A DNA stretch of 64,000 nt from Pseudomonas sp. AOB-7 (GCF_003696305.1 NZ_RFFK01000003.1:1-64000), one strand, 5' to 3'. Positions 31,529-39,647 are shown, numbered from the stretch's first letter. Numbers and translations: made by a program. The notes: a model not told the origin generated them from the sequence alone.

Positions 31529-32161
31529 TTATCCGAAGATGGATTTCTGCCAGTGCTCCTCGGTGACGATCGCTAGCGGGATGCCGCTTTCGCGTAGTTC
31601 CACGGCCTTCTTGATCTTGGTGCCGTAGCTGCTGTGCAGCCATTGGTCGTTGCCGATGCTGCCAACAACCAGGTAGTGGATCTTCTTGCTTACGTTCGGC
31701 GCGATGATGCCGCCGCGCTCGATCACCAGTGCTTCGCAGGCTTTGCGCGGGCCGTAAGCCATTACGCCAGTGAACAGAAACAGGCGGCTTTCCCATTGCA
31801 GGCTTGGCGCTGGCTGGTCGATGGGGAGGGTGGTTGGGGTCTGAAACGGATGGGCTTTGCTGAGTTCCAGGCCGGTGAACTGCTGGAGCAGGCCGAGCAG
31901 CTCAGCGGCTTCGTCGGCGTCCAGCACGTTATCGCTGAGCATGCTGGCGAGGCGGCGATAGAGGATGTTCACCACCGGGTCGGCTAGATGGTTCAGGTTG
32001 GTCTCGATCCAGCGTTTGAGGAACTCGGCCTCCTGCTGGTTGATGGTGCCGTCCGCGGTTATGCCTGCCGCCAGACCGATCAGTGCGTCGGCTGATCGGC
32101 GGTCGATGCGGGCCTCATGAAAACAGCGACTGTTCTGAAATTCCTGGTGCAGATCGACCAT
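31529..32161 (-). CDS. TerB-like domain fused to a BRCT domain
   Basis: The protein has 210 aa. The N-terminal half (about 20-85) has ALIGLAAGITADGTINQQEA and EFLKRWIE, the TerB/DjlA-like pattern. The C-terminal half (about 125-205) has SRLFLFTGVMAYGPRKACEA, GGIIAPNVSKKIHYLVVGS and SYGTKIKKAVELRESGIPLA, a standalone BRCT fold as in NAD-dependent ligases and RFC1. There is no ligase catalytic domain. It is co-transcribed with the repressor, so it is expected in the lysogen. It may bind DNA ends or phosphopeptides; an exclusion or repair role is speculative. Confidence 0.85.
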   Translation of the reverse strand: MVDLHQEFQNSRCFHEARIDRRSADALIGLAAGITADGTINQQEAEFLKRWIETNLNHLADPVVNILYRRLASMLSDNVLDADEAAELLGLLQQFTGLELSKAHPFQTPTTLPIDQPAPSLQWESRLFLFTGVMAYGPRKACEALVIERGGIIAPNVSKKIHYLVVGSIGNDQWLHSSYGTKIKKAVELRESGIPLAIVTEEHWQKSIFG

Positions 32162-32561
32162 CTTGCTCGTCTCCTTCGGCTGCGTCTTCCGTAGTTTGGT
32201 CTAGGAACTTGCTGACGTCCGGTGTGAAGGTCACGACCATGCCGGTTTTGCTGCAGGTGATCGTCACCTCTCTCGCCAGGTCTACCGCAAGATCCTCGCC
32301 GCGCAGGCCTTGCCATTGGGCGAGGTATTTCAGGGCGCCATACTTATCCAGTTTCTTGAGGGTCCGGCTGACGCCGCCTTTCCAGTTGGTGACTGGCAGT
32401 TCGTCGCGGCCAGCGGCCTCGGCCAGCTCGGGCTTCGACTGGGCCAGCTGGCGGCCGACTTCCCAGCACTTGATCAGGCCTTTGTCCTCGCCTTTCCAGG
32501 TGGTGTGCCAGTCGAGATCGGTACGTATGGGGGTGTCGATGCTGCGGCGGATCATCGTCAT
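32115..32561 (-). CDS. Phage protein downstream of the repressor, function unknown
   Basis: The 148-aa protein starts at ATG 32561 overlapping the repressor stop (TAATG). It has DLDWHTTWKGEDKGLIKCWE and then a helical middle (VGRQLAQSKPELAEAAGRDE). VTNWKGGVSRTLKKLDKYGA and a beta-rich end EVTITCSKTGMVVTFTPDVS follow. The acidic tail overlaps the next gene by 47 bases. It is translated in the lysogen with the repressor. No family assigned. Confidence 0.75.
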   Translation of the reverse strand: MTMIRRSIDTPIRTDLDWHTTWKGEDKGLIKCWEVGRQLAQSKPELAEAAGRDELPVTNWKGGVSRTLKKLDKYGALKYLAQWQGLRGEDLAVDLAREVTITCSKTGMVVTFTPDVSKFLDQTTEDAAEGDEQDGRSAPGISEQSLFS

Positions 32562-33247
32562 TACAGTGCGCCTCCATGCCAAACCACACGGCCGACAATG
32601 CTCAGTTGCCCGATGTCGCTATCGGTAACCGGCTGATCGGGATAGGCGCGCTTGTCTTCGTTGTCGCTGCGAATCAGCCACCCGCCAGTGAGGGACTGGA
32701 TAAGCCGCTTGATGATCAGCTCGCCGTCCGGCTTGCGGATCGCATAGACGCGGCCGTCGCGCGGGGTTGTTTGGCTTTCGTCCAGCAATACGACATCGCC
32801 GTCACAGACGGTCGGCTCCATGCTGTGGCCCTGGACGTAGATGACGTGCAGGTTGCGCTCGCGCAGGCTCATGCGGGATAGCCAGGCGCGCTTGAACACC
32901 AGGCCGCCTTTGACTTCGACATGGTCGTTCAGCTGGCCATTGCCGGCGGCGCCATGCGCGGTGTACTGGGGCACCAGGGCGTAGTCCTGGGCTGATGGGG
33001 TGTACCCGTAAGTGCCTGGATGATCGGCAGCCTGGTCCGGTGAGTTGTCATCAAGCAGCTCGATGAGCGTTGTGTCGAGGGCGGCGGCCAGGATGCGCAG
33101 ATCCGAGATGCTCGGTTCGCGTTTGTCGTGCTCGTAGTTGCCGATTCGGGCCTGGCCGTTGTCCCACCCGCAGGCGGCGGCGAGTGCTGTTTGGGAGAGG
33201 CCTTTTGCGCGGCGGAGCCGAGCGATGCGTTTGCCGAGAGATTCCAT
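32561..33247 (-). CDS. CI-type lysogeny repressor (HTH plus S24 peptidase)
   Basis: The protein has 228 aa. The N-terminal XRE helix-turn-helix (about 4-65) reads RIARLRRAKGLSQTALAAAC with GNYEHDKREPSI. The C-terminal LexA/S24 domain has the catalytic Ser in YVQGHSMEPTVCDGDVVLLD and the catalytic Lys in GELIIKRLIQ. A possible self-cleavage point lies in the HGAAGNG linker (Ala-Gly). SOS-activated RecA should trigger its autoproteolysis and prophage induction. It is divergent from the cro-like gene, and its likely operators are at 33294 and 31489. Full domain set, intact. Confidence 0.95.
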   Translation of the reverse strand: MESLGKRIARLRRAKGLSQTALAAACGWDNGQARIGNYEHDKREPSISDLRILAAALDTTLIELLDDNSPDQAADHPGTYGYTPSAQDYALVPQYTAHGAAGNGQLNDHVEVKGGLVFKRAWLSRMSLRERNLHVIYVQGHSMEPTVCDGDVVLLDESQTTPRDGRVYAIRKPDGELIIKRLIQSLTGGWLIRSDNEDKRAYPDQPVTDSDIGQLSIVGRVVWHGGAL

Positions 33248-33293
33248 GGCTGGAAAATATCACGCTATGTTTATTTTCATAACGACTAAACGT

Positions 33294-33317
33294 GTTGTGA
33301 AAACAACGAATTGTTGT
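33294..33317. promoter_or_regulatory. Tripartite repressor operator between cI and cro
   Basis: GTTGT-GAAA-ACAAC-GAATT-GTTGT, matching the 31489 site in half-sites and spacing. It lies 46 bases from the repressor start and 34 bases from the cro-like start, so binding would control both divergent promoters. Confidence 0.78.
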
Positions 33318-33351
33318 TAGTGTTCCTCTCGAAGTATCCGGAGGTCTCAAT

Positions 33352-33579
33352 ATGAACCGCATTTCTCAGCTTCGGCGCGGCGCCAAGATTGCCCAGCTCG
33401 CCCTGGCTACAGAGCTTGGCTGGTCTCAAGGCCGGTTGAGCAACTACGAGGCAGGCCGGCGTGAGCCAGGGCTGGCCGAGTGCCGCGCCATTGTCCGCGC
33501 TCTTGGTGCGCTCGGCGCGCCGTGCACCCTGGACGAGGTGTTCCCGCCCGAGCCTGAGAAGGCTCTGGCTGCTGCATAG
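33352..33579 (+). CDS. Cro-like regulator
   Basis: A 75-aa single HTH protein (ISQLRRGAKIAQLALATELG, then WSQGRLSNYEAGRREPGLAE) starts behind CCGGAGG. It is divergent from the repressor and the first gene of the rightward lytic operon, hence Cro-like. It should bind the same GTTGT/ACAAC operators. A terminator follows directly. Confidence 0.9.
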   Translation: MNRISQLRRGAKIAQLALATELGWSQGRLSNYEAGRREPGLAECRAIVRALGALGAPCTLDEVFPPEPEKALAAA

Positions 33580-33985
33580 AAAAAAGGCGCCGTTAGGCGC
33601 CTCGTTTCCCGGCCGCCGTTGTACCGGTGGCCGCCAGAGCCCGAGGGCTCTGTGTCGCCTGCCTCTCCACCACAGATCAGCAGGCTAGCTGTGACCACCT
33701 GACTAAGGGGAGCCACGGCGTGACTATAGCAACACGTCATGCCGTGGTCACTGGCAGCTTGCTTTGGCGGCTGCCACACCCGAGGCGCGTACCACCACTG
33801 CGCGCCGCACCTAGGACGGGATGCCTGGGGTTGTTCGCTTGCCGCCACCACCGGCGGGCGGACTGTAGAGGCGGGGCCTGCGCGGAGCATGGGCCTAGCC
33901 TGGGGTGCGGTCGGTTCGCCGGCCGCATGTGACCACCTGACTATGGGCGCCATACCAGATGGTATGGGCCCGGGAGTTTTGCCCT
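33580..33985. other. Leader region between cro and cII with repeats
   Basis: A terminator (33585-33607, AGGCGCC/GGCGCCT plus T-rich tail) follows cro. Two copies of a 15-base direct repeat GTGACCACCTGACTA lie at 33691-33705 and 33929-33943. An inverted repeat CCATACCA-GA-TGGTATGG lies at 33950-33967, nineteen bases before the CII-type gene. Open frames here are Gly/Cys/Arg-rich and look non-coding. The layout suits an antitermination or nut-like leader. Confidence 0.55.
33950..33967. promoter_or_regulatory. Perfect inverted repeat upstream of the CII-type gene
   Basis: CCATACCA and TGGTATGG are perfect eight-base arms around GA. The position immediately before the ribosome site of the 33986 gene suggests an operator or an mRNA hairpin controlling it. 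Confidence 0.5.
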
Positions 33986-34504
33986 ATGAACCGAGCCCGG
34001 CTCAGTTCCACCGAGCGTGCCAAGCGCACGTTGCTGACCCTACCGCAGGCGCTTTACCACGCCGTGCACCAGTACCCCGGCGGTGCCACCGCCATTGCCG
34101 CTGTAGACGGCGCCCTTAGCCCCTCCACCCTGAACCATAAGCTGAGCCTGACCGGTACGAACCCGAAGCACCGGGTGAATATCGACGAGCTGCAGCTGAT
34201 CCTCGATCTGACCCGTGACCCGCGAATCATCGATGCGCTGCTGCACCCGATTGGCTGGGTGGGCATCGACGTTTCGACACTGAGCGAGGCGGACACGCCG
34301 CAGTCGCTTATGGCCGGCATCGGTGAGCTGCTGTCCCGCGAGGGGGAACTGAGCACGCATATGTCGAAAAGCCTCGATGACGGGAGGGTCGACGACGATG
34401 AGCTGGCCGAGTTCGAGTTACTGGCCGAGCGCACGGTGCAGGCGGTGTACAAGCTGCGGGCGGTCCTGCGCAAGAAGCATGCGGAGGACGTTGAGCATGG
34501 CTGA
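33986..34504 (+). CDS. Phage regulatory protein CII-like (Phage_CP76 family)
   Basis: The 172-aa protein has LPQALYHAVHQYPGGATAIA, ALSPSTLNHKLSLTGTNPKH, VNIDELQLILDLTRDPRIID and then an acidic helical tail. This pattern (A.YH.VH..PGG..A.A......TL.HKLNP) is the CII/CP76 family of P2- and D3-like phages. It regulates early transcription. The ATG at 33986 is chosen over the frame opening at 33959 because GGGAG precedes it. Overlaps the next gene. Confidence 0.87.
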   Translation: MNRARLSSTERAKRTLLTLPQALYHAVHQYPGGATAIAAVDGALSPSTLNHKLSLTGTNPKHRVNIDELQLILDLTRDPRIIDALLHPIGWVGIDVSTLSEADTPQSLMAGIGELLSREGELSTHMSKSLDDGRVDDDELAEFELLAERTVQAVYKLRAVLRKKHAEDVEHG

Positions 34505-34715
34505 TAACGCTGATCGCGCGGCGGATGAGTACGCTGTGCACGAGCACGCTCGCGAGGCCACCCGCAACGCTGCCGCGGCGCCGGTGCATCGCCTGGGTTG
34601 CGATGAGTGCGGCGAGCCGATACCGCTGGCCCGGCGCGAGGCGTTGGCTGGGCATGACTGCCTGACCTGCATCGATTGCCAGGTGCTGCTGGAGCGGAAA
34701 GGGGGTGGGCGATGA
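34497..34715 (+). CDS. TraR/DksA-type zinc-finger protein
   Basis: In this 72-aa protein, the C-terminal CDECGEPIPLARREAL...CLTCIDCQ is the four-cysteine finger of the TraR/DksA family, and the acidic N-terminal helix (MADNADRAADEY) matches the tip that enters the RNA polymerase secondary channel. Phage TraR-like proteins retune host transcription during infection. Start and stop overlap both neighbours. Confidence 0.9.
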   Translation: MADNADRAADEYAVHEHAREATRNAAAAPVHRLGCDECGEPIPLARREALAGHDCLTCIDCQVLLERKGGGR

Positions 34716-36946
34716 CTGACCGTCACGAGCTACTCGACGACGTGCTGGCCCAGCTGCAGGCCGGTGACCTTCGACCGGCGACACCTCTGGCAATCGGCAA
34801 GCGCACACGCTGCGAGGTGGAAGGTGACAAGGCGCCGGAGAAAACCGGCTGGTATGTGATCTATGAGCACCTGAGCGCGAAGGGCGAGACCTTCTACTGC
34901 GGCGCCTTCGGTGACTGGCGCTCGGGCGAGAAGGGCAGCTGGCACAAGATCAAGCCGAAGGGCGGCAAGATCTCGGCCGAGGATCGGGCGGTGATGAAGG
35001 CCCGCGCCGAGGAGGGCCAGCGCAAGGCGGCCGAGGCCGAGCTGCGTAAACATCGCACCGCCGCCCGGCGCGCCGCAGGCATGTGGAAGCATCTGGAGGA
35101 GAAGGGCGCCTGCCAGTACCTGGTCGACAAGGGCGTCGGTGGCTTCGGGCTGCGCTACAAGCGCAAGTCGGGCACGGCGCTGGTGCCGATGCGCAACGTG
35201 AAGACTTGGGATGTGGTCGGCCTGCAGGTGCTGTTCCCGGCAGTGCATCCGAAGCTGGGGCGGAATAAGACCTATTGGCCGGCTGGGCTGGAGAAGGAAG
35301 GGGCGGTGCATCTGATCGGCCCCGAGCCCGAGCCGGGCGATGTGATCCTGGTGTGCGAGGGCTACGCCACCGGCGCTAGCCTGCATATGGCCACGGCGCT
35401 GACGGTGGCGGTGTGTTTCGACGCAGGCAACCTGCTGCCTGTGGCCGAGGGGCTGCGGGTGCGTTACCCGGGCCGGCGCCTGGTGTTCTGCGCGGATGAC
35501 GACTGGAAAACGGTCATCCAGGGCAAGCCGGTCAACGTCGGCAAGATCAAGGCCGAGAACGCGGCCATCGTGGTGGGCGGTGAGGTTGTGCTGCCGATCT
35601 TTGATGACGATCGGGAGGACAAGTGGACGGACTTCAACGACCTGCACGCGGCTGAGGGACTGGAGGCGGTGCGCCGCCAGGTGCTGGCGGTGGTGCGGCC
35701 TGCGACTGACGCGCCGTGGCGGGAGAAGCTGCAGTATTCGGAGAAGGGCGGGATGGTGGCGCACCCGTACAACATCGCGCTGATCCTGGGCAACGATACG
35801 CGCTGGCAGGGCGTGATCGCCTATGACTCGTTCGCTTCGAAGATCCGCAAGCTGCGGACGCCGCCTTATGGCGGTGGGGCGGGCGACTGGAGCGACCTCG
35901 ACGACATCAAGGTGACGCTGTGGCTGGCGGACGTGTACGGGCTGCGGGTGAAGTCGGCGATGGTGCTGGAGGCGGTGAACTCGGTGGCGCACGACAATGC
36001 CTTCCATCCGGTGCGCGAGTACCTTGAGGGGCTGGAGTGGGATGGCACGCCGCGGCTCGAGTTCTGGCTGCAGAAGCATCTGGGAGTGATCGAGGGCGAG
36101 TATGCGCGCAAGGTGGCCAAGCGCTGGATGCTGTCCGCGGTGGCGCGGGTGTTCCAGCCTGGCTGCAAGGCGGACTCGGTGCTGATTCTGGAGGGGGCGC
36201 AGGGGGCGGGTAAGTCGACCTCGATGTCGGTGCTGGGCGGTGCGTGGTTTATGGATACGCCGTTCAACCTGGGCGACAAGGACGGTTATCAGGCGATCCG
36301 CGGCAAGTGGATCGTCGAGCTGGGCGAGCTGGATGCGTTCAACAAGGCCGAGTCGACCAGGGCCAAGCAGTTTTTCTCGGCCTCGGTGGATACCTACCGC
36401 GAGAGCTACGGGCGCCGCGTGCTGGACGTGCCGCGGCAGTGCGTGTTCGTCGGTACGACCAACCAGGATGAGTACCTGAAGGACGACACCGGCAACCGGC
36501 GGTACTGGCCGGTGATGTGCACGAAGGTCGATCTGGATGGCCTGCGGGCTGAGCGCGAACAACTCTGGGCCGAGGCGGTAGCGTGTTATCGCGCCGGGCA
36601 TCCCTGGTGGGTGGAGCGGGACGAGGCCGAGCTGTTCGCGGTGGAGCAGGACCAGCGCTATCAGGCGGATATGTGGGAGGAGCCGATCATTGCGTATCTG
36701 ACCCAGCCGACCGCCGGCGAGAGCGTGACGGGGGCGCAGATCCTGGAGAAGGCGTTGAACATCGACCCGAGCCACTGGGGCAAGCCCGAGCAGATGCGGG
36801 TCGGCAAGATCATGCATCGGCTGAAGTGGCCGAGGAAGCGACAGAGCAAGCCAGACAGGCCGACGGGGTCGCGCGGTTACGTGTACATGCGGCCGGACGA
36901 GTGGAAGCGTGGCGGCAAGCCCGTGCAGAGGGAGGCCGCATTTTGA
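34712..36946 (+). CDS. Phage primase/helicase (Toprim plus VirE/VapE-type ATPase)
   Basis: In this 744-aa protein, the N-terminal half has a Toprim-like core (DVILVCEGYATGASLHMATA with the catalytic Glu, and VFCADDDW). The C-terminal half is the VapE/VirE helicase-like domain with Walker A in LEGAQGAGKSTSMSVLGG, Walker B-like KWIVELGELDAFNKAE and FVGTTNQDEYLKDDTGNRRY. It starts replication of the phage. The ATG at 34712 overlaps the preceding stop. The likely origin lies downstream at 37329-37690. Confidence 0.93.
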   Translation: MTDRHELLDDVLAQLQAGDLRPATPLAIGKRTRCEVEGDKAPEKTGWYVIYEHLSAKGETFYCGAFGDWRSGEKGSWHKIKPKGGKISAEDRAVMKARAEEGQRKAAEAELRKHRTAARRAAGMWKHLEEKGACQYLVDKGVGGFGLRYKRKSGTALVPMRNVKTWDVVGLQVLFPAVHPKLGRNKTYWPAGLEKEGAVHLIGPEPEPGDVILVCEGYATGASLHMATALTVAVCFDAGNLLPVAEGLRVRYPGRRLVFCADDDWKTVIQGKPVNVGKIKAENAAIVVGGEVVLPIFDDDREDKWTDFNDLHAAEGLEAVRRQVLAVVRPATDAPWREKLQYSEKGGMVAHPYNIALILGNDTRWQGVIAYDSFASKIRKLRTPPYGGGAGDWSDLDDIKVTLWLADVYGLRVKSAMVLEAVNSVAHDNAFHPVREYLEGLEWDGTPRLEFWLQKHLGVIEGEYARKVAKRWMLSAVARVFQPGCKADSVLILEGAQGAGKSTSMSVLGGAWFMDTPFNLGDKDGYQAIRGKWIVELGELDAFNKAESTRAKQFFSASVDTYRESYGRRVLDVPRQCVFVGTTNQDEYLKDDTGNRRYWPVMCTKVDLDGLRAEREQLWAEAVACYRAGHPWWVERDEAELFAVEQDQRYQADMWEEPIIAYLTQPTAGESVTGAQILEKALNIDPSHWGKPEQMRVGKIMHRLKWPRKRQSKPDRPTGSRGYVYMRPDEWKRGGKPVQREAAF

Positions 36947-36954
36947 TCCCGGAG

Positions 36955-37308
36955 ATGGATGACATGCTGAAACTGTGGGCTCTCGATATGCACGGCGGGC
37001 CTGGCGGTGGTGGCTCCGGCGGCAGCATGATTGCCGAGCTGATGGCCTGTAAGGGCGAGCTGATTCGCGCCAAGGGCGGGGGCTCGCGCATGCTGCTGCC
37101 GTACAGTGCGGATATCGAGCTGATCGTGAACAAGCATCTGGACGCGCAGCTTGCCGTGGTGGTGCGCGAGCACTACCTGGTGCGTGATCCGCATCGGATG
37201 GATAGCCAGAAGTATTCGGCTTGCCGATGTGGCCGGACGCAGTTTTATGAGCGCCTGCATGCCGCGCACGTGGCGATTGCCGGTATGCTGCTGGAGCGGG
37301 CTGCGTGA
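36955..37308 (+). CDS. Late-gene antiterminator Q-like protein
   Basis: The protein has about 117 aa. After a Gly-rich segment (MHGGPGGGGSGGSMIAELM) comes LAVVVREHYLVRDPHRMDSQ followed by CGRTQFYERLHAAHVAIAGM, resembling the sigma-region-4-like HTH of phage antiterminator Q/ArpU proteins. Start choice is open: ATG 36955, ATG 36964 (GGAG nine bases before) or TTG 36943 (GGAGG before). It is the last early gene before the holin and terminase, as expected for a late regulator. Confidence 0.72.
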   Translation: MDDMLKLWALDMHGGPGGGGSGGSMIAELMACKGELIRAKGGGSRMLLPYSADIELIVNKHLDAQLAVVVREHYLVRDPHRMDSQKYSACRCGRTQFYERLHAAHVAIAGMLLERAA

Positions 37309-37874
37309 TTGGTCGCACCGCCCCTGCTTGTCCCGCCCGCGTTTTTGCTGGCGGGACTTCTACAACCCGCGCCTGTGCTGGGTTTGTCCCGCCGTCCTAC
37401 CTTTCTCACACACTCGCACATGAGGTGCGCAGGCAGGAGCACGCGCGCGCGTTACGCGCAGCGTTTATTAATCTCTCTCTATACACGAGAAAGGGAGAAA
37501 TAAGTGGGACGGTGGGCAACGCCTTGTTTTTGCTGGGGGTTTTGCGTCCCTCCTGTTGGCGCGGTAGTGAGTCCGGTAGGTCGTTGGCCTGCGGCGCTGT
37601 AGCCAGTGACGGTATATGGCCGCTTTTTTCCGGTGCGTGGCCGCTGATTGCAGGGGTGGCAGGGCGTCCCGCTTGCTGCCACCGGATTGGAGGGGTATAA
37701 ATCCGTCATCTTCGAAGAAGTGCGCTTAGGCGGCTTCTCAGCAAACCCGGCCACCGCGCCGGGTTTTTTGTTTATGGCGCTCCGGTGGTCCCGGCGCCTT
37801 GCGCAGGGATGCGCTACCCATTCGAGCCTCGGCGGTTGCCGGGGCTTTTTGTTTCTGGCTGGCGAGGTGCGGTG
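37309..37874. other. Non-coding region with GTCCC repeats, candidate phage origin
   Basis: No convincing gene in 566 bases. It has at least six GTCCCGC/GCGGGAC-like words in both orientations (near 37330, 37350, 37387, 37504, 37545, 37669), including a strong GTCCCGCC...GGCGGGAC hairpin at 37329-37356. An AT-rich stretch lies at 37465-37500. A terminator follows at 37743-37769 (AAACCCGG/CCGGGTTT). It lies right after the primase/antiterminator block, the usual place for an origin and late promoter. Confidence 0.5.
37743..37769 (+). terminator. Terminator before the late operon
   Basis: AAACCCGG/CCGGGTTT stem with an eight-base loop and following T-run. A Q-like protein would be needed to read through into the late genes. 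Confidence 0.8.
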
Positions 37875-38219
37875 ATGACTCAGGAGCAACAGCAGGCGCT
37901 GGCCGAGCTGCCGATTTGGGTGGTGGTGGTTATCGCCGTCGTCGCCGGGTTCAGTGGCGAGATGTGGCGGGCCGACAAGGCTGGGCTGCGCGGCTGGGAC
38001 TTGGTGTATCGCGTGGCGCTCCGGGCTGGCGCCTCGGTGGTGTTCGGGCTGAGCACGCTGCTGCTGATCTGGGCGGCAGGCGCGCATGTGCTGGTGGCTG
38101 CGGCCATCGGCTTTGTGGTGGCCACCATGGGCGCCGACGTGGCTAGTGGGCTGTACGAGCGCTGGCTGGCGAAGCGGGCCGGGGTGTGTGAGGTTCCGCC
38201 GCGCGAGGTTGGCGAGTGA
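37875..38219 (+). CDS. Phage holin
   Basis: The 114-aa protein has membrane helices at about 14-29, 50-66 and 70-90. LPIWVVVVIAVVAGFSGEMW and RADKAGLRGWDLVYRVALRA, with the ending GLYERWLAKRAGVCEVPPRE, match the P2/HP1-like holin family common in Pseudomonas prophages. It forms holes in the inner membrane that release the endolysin, encoded far downstream at 62473. The start at 37875 is preferred over the longer frame. Confidence 0.92.
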   Translation: MTQEQQQALAELPIWVVVVIAVVAGFSGEMWRADKAGLRGWDLVYRVALRAGASVVFGLSTLLLIWAAGAHVLVAAAIGFVVATMGADVASGLYERWLAKRAGVCEVPPREVGE

Positions 38220-38989
38220 AGGGCAGCATCCACGCCCGTGACCTGGACGATGCACTGGCGGCCCTGCAGAAGCTGGGCCGCGGGCTCGCGCCTCGGGCGC
38301 TGGCGGATGCGCTGAACCATACGGCGAACCAGGCGCGCATCGCACTGCGGGCTGAGATGGAAAGCGTGTTCAGCCCGAAGCCGACGCCCTGGGTGCTCAA
38401 CTCGATCCGCATCTTGCACGCCAAGCCATCGGCTGACCCTGAAGCGGCGGTGTGGGTGCAGGATCAGGGCGCGGGCAAGAATCCGTTCAGCGCCGAGGAT
38501 TACCTGCTGCCGCAGGTCGATGGCGGCGAGCGGATCACGAGGCAGTCGGAGAAGTACCTGCGCGAGTCGGGGATTCTGCCGGCTGGTCGCTTCGTCGTAC
38601 CGGCCGAGGGCGCCAGGCTGGATGCCTACGGGAATATCCAGAAAGGGCACATGACGCAGATCCTCTCGGGCCTGAAGGCGATGAAGCTGTCGGGCTCGGA
38701 CAACGCGGCGACCGATAGCCGGCGCTCACTTCGCAAGGGGCACGCGCAGGCGTTCTTCGTGATGAAGCGCGGCAAGACGCCCATCGGCATCGCCGAGCGC
38801 CGGGGTAAGAACCTGGTGATGGTGCTCGCCTTCGTCCGCCAGCCGCAGTACCGCGAGCGCTTCAAGTTTCACGACGTGGTGCGGCGGGTTGCCGAGAACG
38901 ACGCGCAGCTGGAAGCCAACATCGACAAGGCCATCGCCGATGCGTTGGCGGGGCGGCTGCCCAGTCAGCCGGCTGGCCGGCGGCGCTGA
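38216..38989 (+). CDS. Phage structural/assembly protein (minor-tail Z or gp10-like)
   Basis: The 257-aa protein starts at a GTG overlapping the holin stop. It has DLDDALAALQKLGRGLAPRA, LADALNHTANQARIALRAEM and later VVPAEGARLDAYGNIQKGHM; the pattern resembles lambda-Z/HK97-gp10-like neck proteins. Its place before the terminase is unusual for such proteins in lambda. Assignment is tentative. Confidence 0.6.
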   Translation: MKGSIHARDLDDALAALQKLGRGLAPRALADALNHTANQARIALRAEMESVFSPKPTPWVLNSIRILHAKPSADPEAAVWVQDQGAGKNPFSAEDYLLPQVDGGERITRQSEKYLRESGILPAGRFVVPAEGARLDAYGNIQKGHMTQILSGLKAMKLSGSDNAATDSRRSLRKGHAQAFFVMKRGKTPIGIAERRGKNLVMVLAFVRQPQYRERFKFHDVVRRVAENDAQLEANIDKAIADALAGRLPSQPAGRRR

Positions 38990-39009
38990 GGGGCACTGGC
39001 GTGCCTCAG

Positions 39010-39095
39010 GCCAGCGCGGGTCCTCCCGGCGGTCGGGAGGGGGGTACGGGTAATTCGAGCCACGTTTTCTCTCTAGCTGGAATTTGGCTGGGGAT
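39010..39095. other. Candidate cos site
   Basis: Directly upstream of the Nu1-like small terminase, the lambda cos position, lies a hyphenated dyad CCTCCCG-GCGGT-CGGGAGG (39022-39040) followed by GGGGGTACGGGTAATTCGAG and an AT-rich patch with a possible R-site-like TTTTCTCTC. The intergenic gap has no other purpose. The exact nick positions cannot be read. Confidence 0.5.
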
Positions 39096-39119
39096 GTCCG
39101 TCTTTTCAAAGGGTTAGGT

Positions 39120-39647
39120 ATGGGCAGGCAGGTTTCCAAGGCCGACCTGGCCGAGATTGTTGGCCGTGATGAGCGAACCCTCAGCCGCTGGCAACGGGAA
39201 GGTATGCCGGTGCTCGAGATCGGCCTGGGCCGCGGCAACGAAAACCAGTACGACACCGAGGACGTGATCGGCTGGCTGGTTCAGGTAGCTGCGCTCAACG
39301 GCAAGAAGGAGTCGGTGCGCGACCGGCTCGACCGCATCAAGGGCGACCGCGAAGAGCTGGCCCTGGCGAAAGACCTGGAAGAGGTGGTGGTGCTCGGCGA
39401 TCTGCTGGAGCGCTTCGAGTCGATGATCACCGTCGCCAAGGTCGAACTGCTCAACACCTACACCGAGAACCTGGCAGCCGACCTCTCGGCCCGCTACGGG
39501 ATCGACGTTGATATCCAGCTGATTCGCGAGCCGCTGGAGACCATCCTGAATGAGCTAGCGAACTATGACCTGGATGACGACGACCCGTCAGACGGGGATT
39601 CTGACGAACCGGACGATTCGGAGGCAGCTGAAGAAGACGGCGACTAA
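39120..39647 (+). CDS. Terminase small subunit (Nu1-like)
   Basis: The 175-aa protein has an N-terminal winged helix (MGRQVSKADLAEIVGRDERT, LSRWQREGMPVLEIGLGRGN) as in lambda Nu1, which binds cos. A helical middle follows with a highly acidic tail (DDDDPSDGDSDEPDDSEAAE). The ATG at 39120 is used instead of a TTG 36 bases upstream. It recognises DNA for packaging. Its end overlaps the large subunit gene. Confidence 0.92.
   Translation: MGRQVSKADLAEIVGRDERTLSRWQREGMPVLEIGLGRGNENQYDTEDVIGWLVQVAALNGKKESVRDRLDRIKGDREELALAKDLEEVVVLGDLLERFESMITVAKVELLNTYTENLAADLSARYGIDVDIQLIREPLETILNELANYDLDDDDPSDGDSDEPDDSEAAEEDGD

Noticed and set aside
33627..34119. Plus-strand frames of 101 and 126 codons between cro and cII
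   Set aside because: Composition is Cys/His/Arg-rich and irregular; they span repeats and the CII start in another frame.
34730..37318. 862-codon minus-strand frame
   Set aside because: It is antisense to the primase gene, with no recognisable domain and shadow-like composition.
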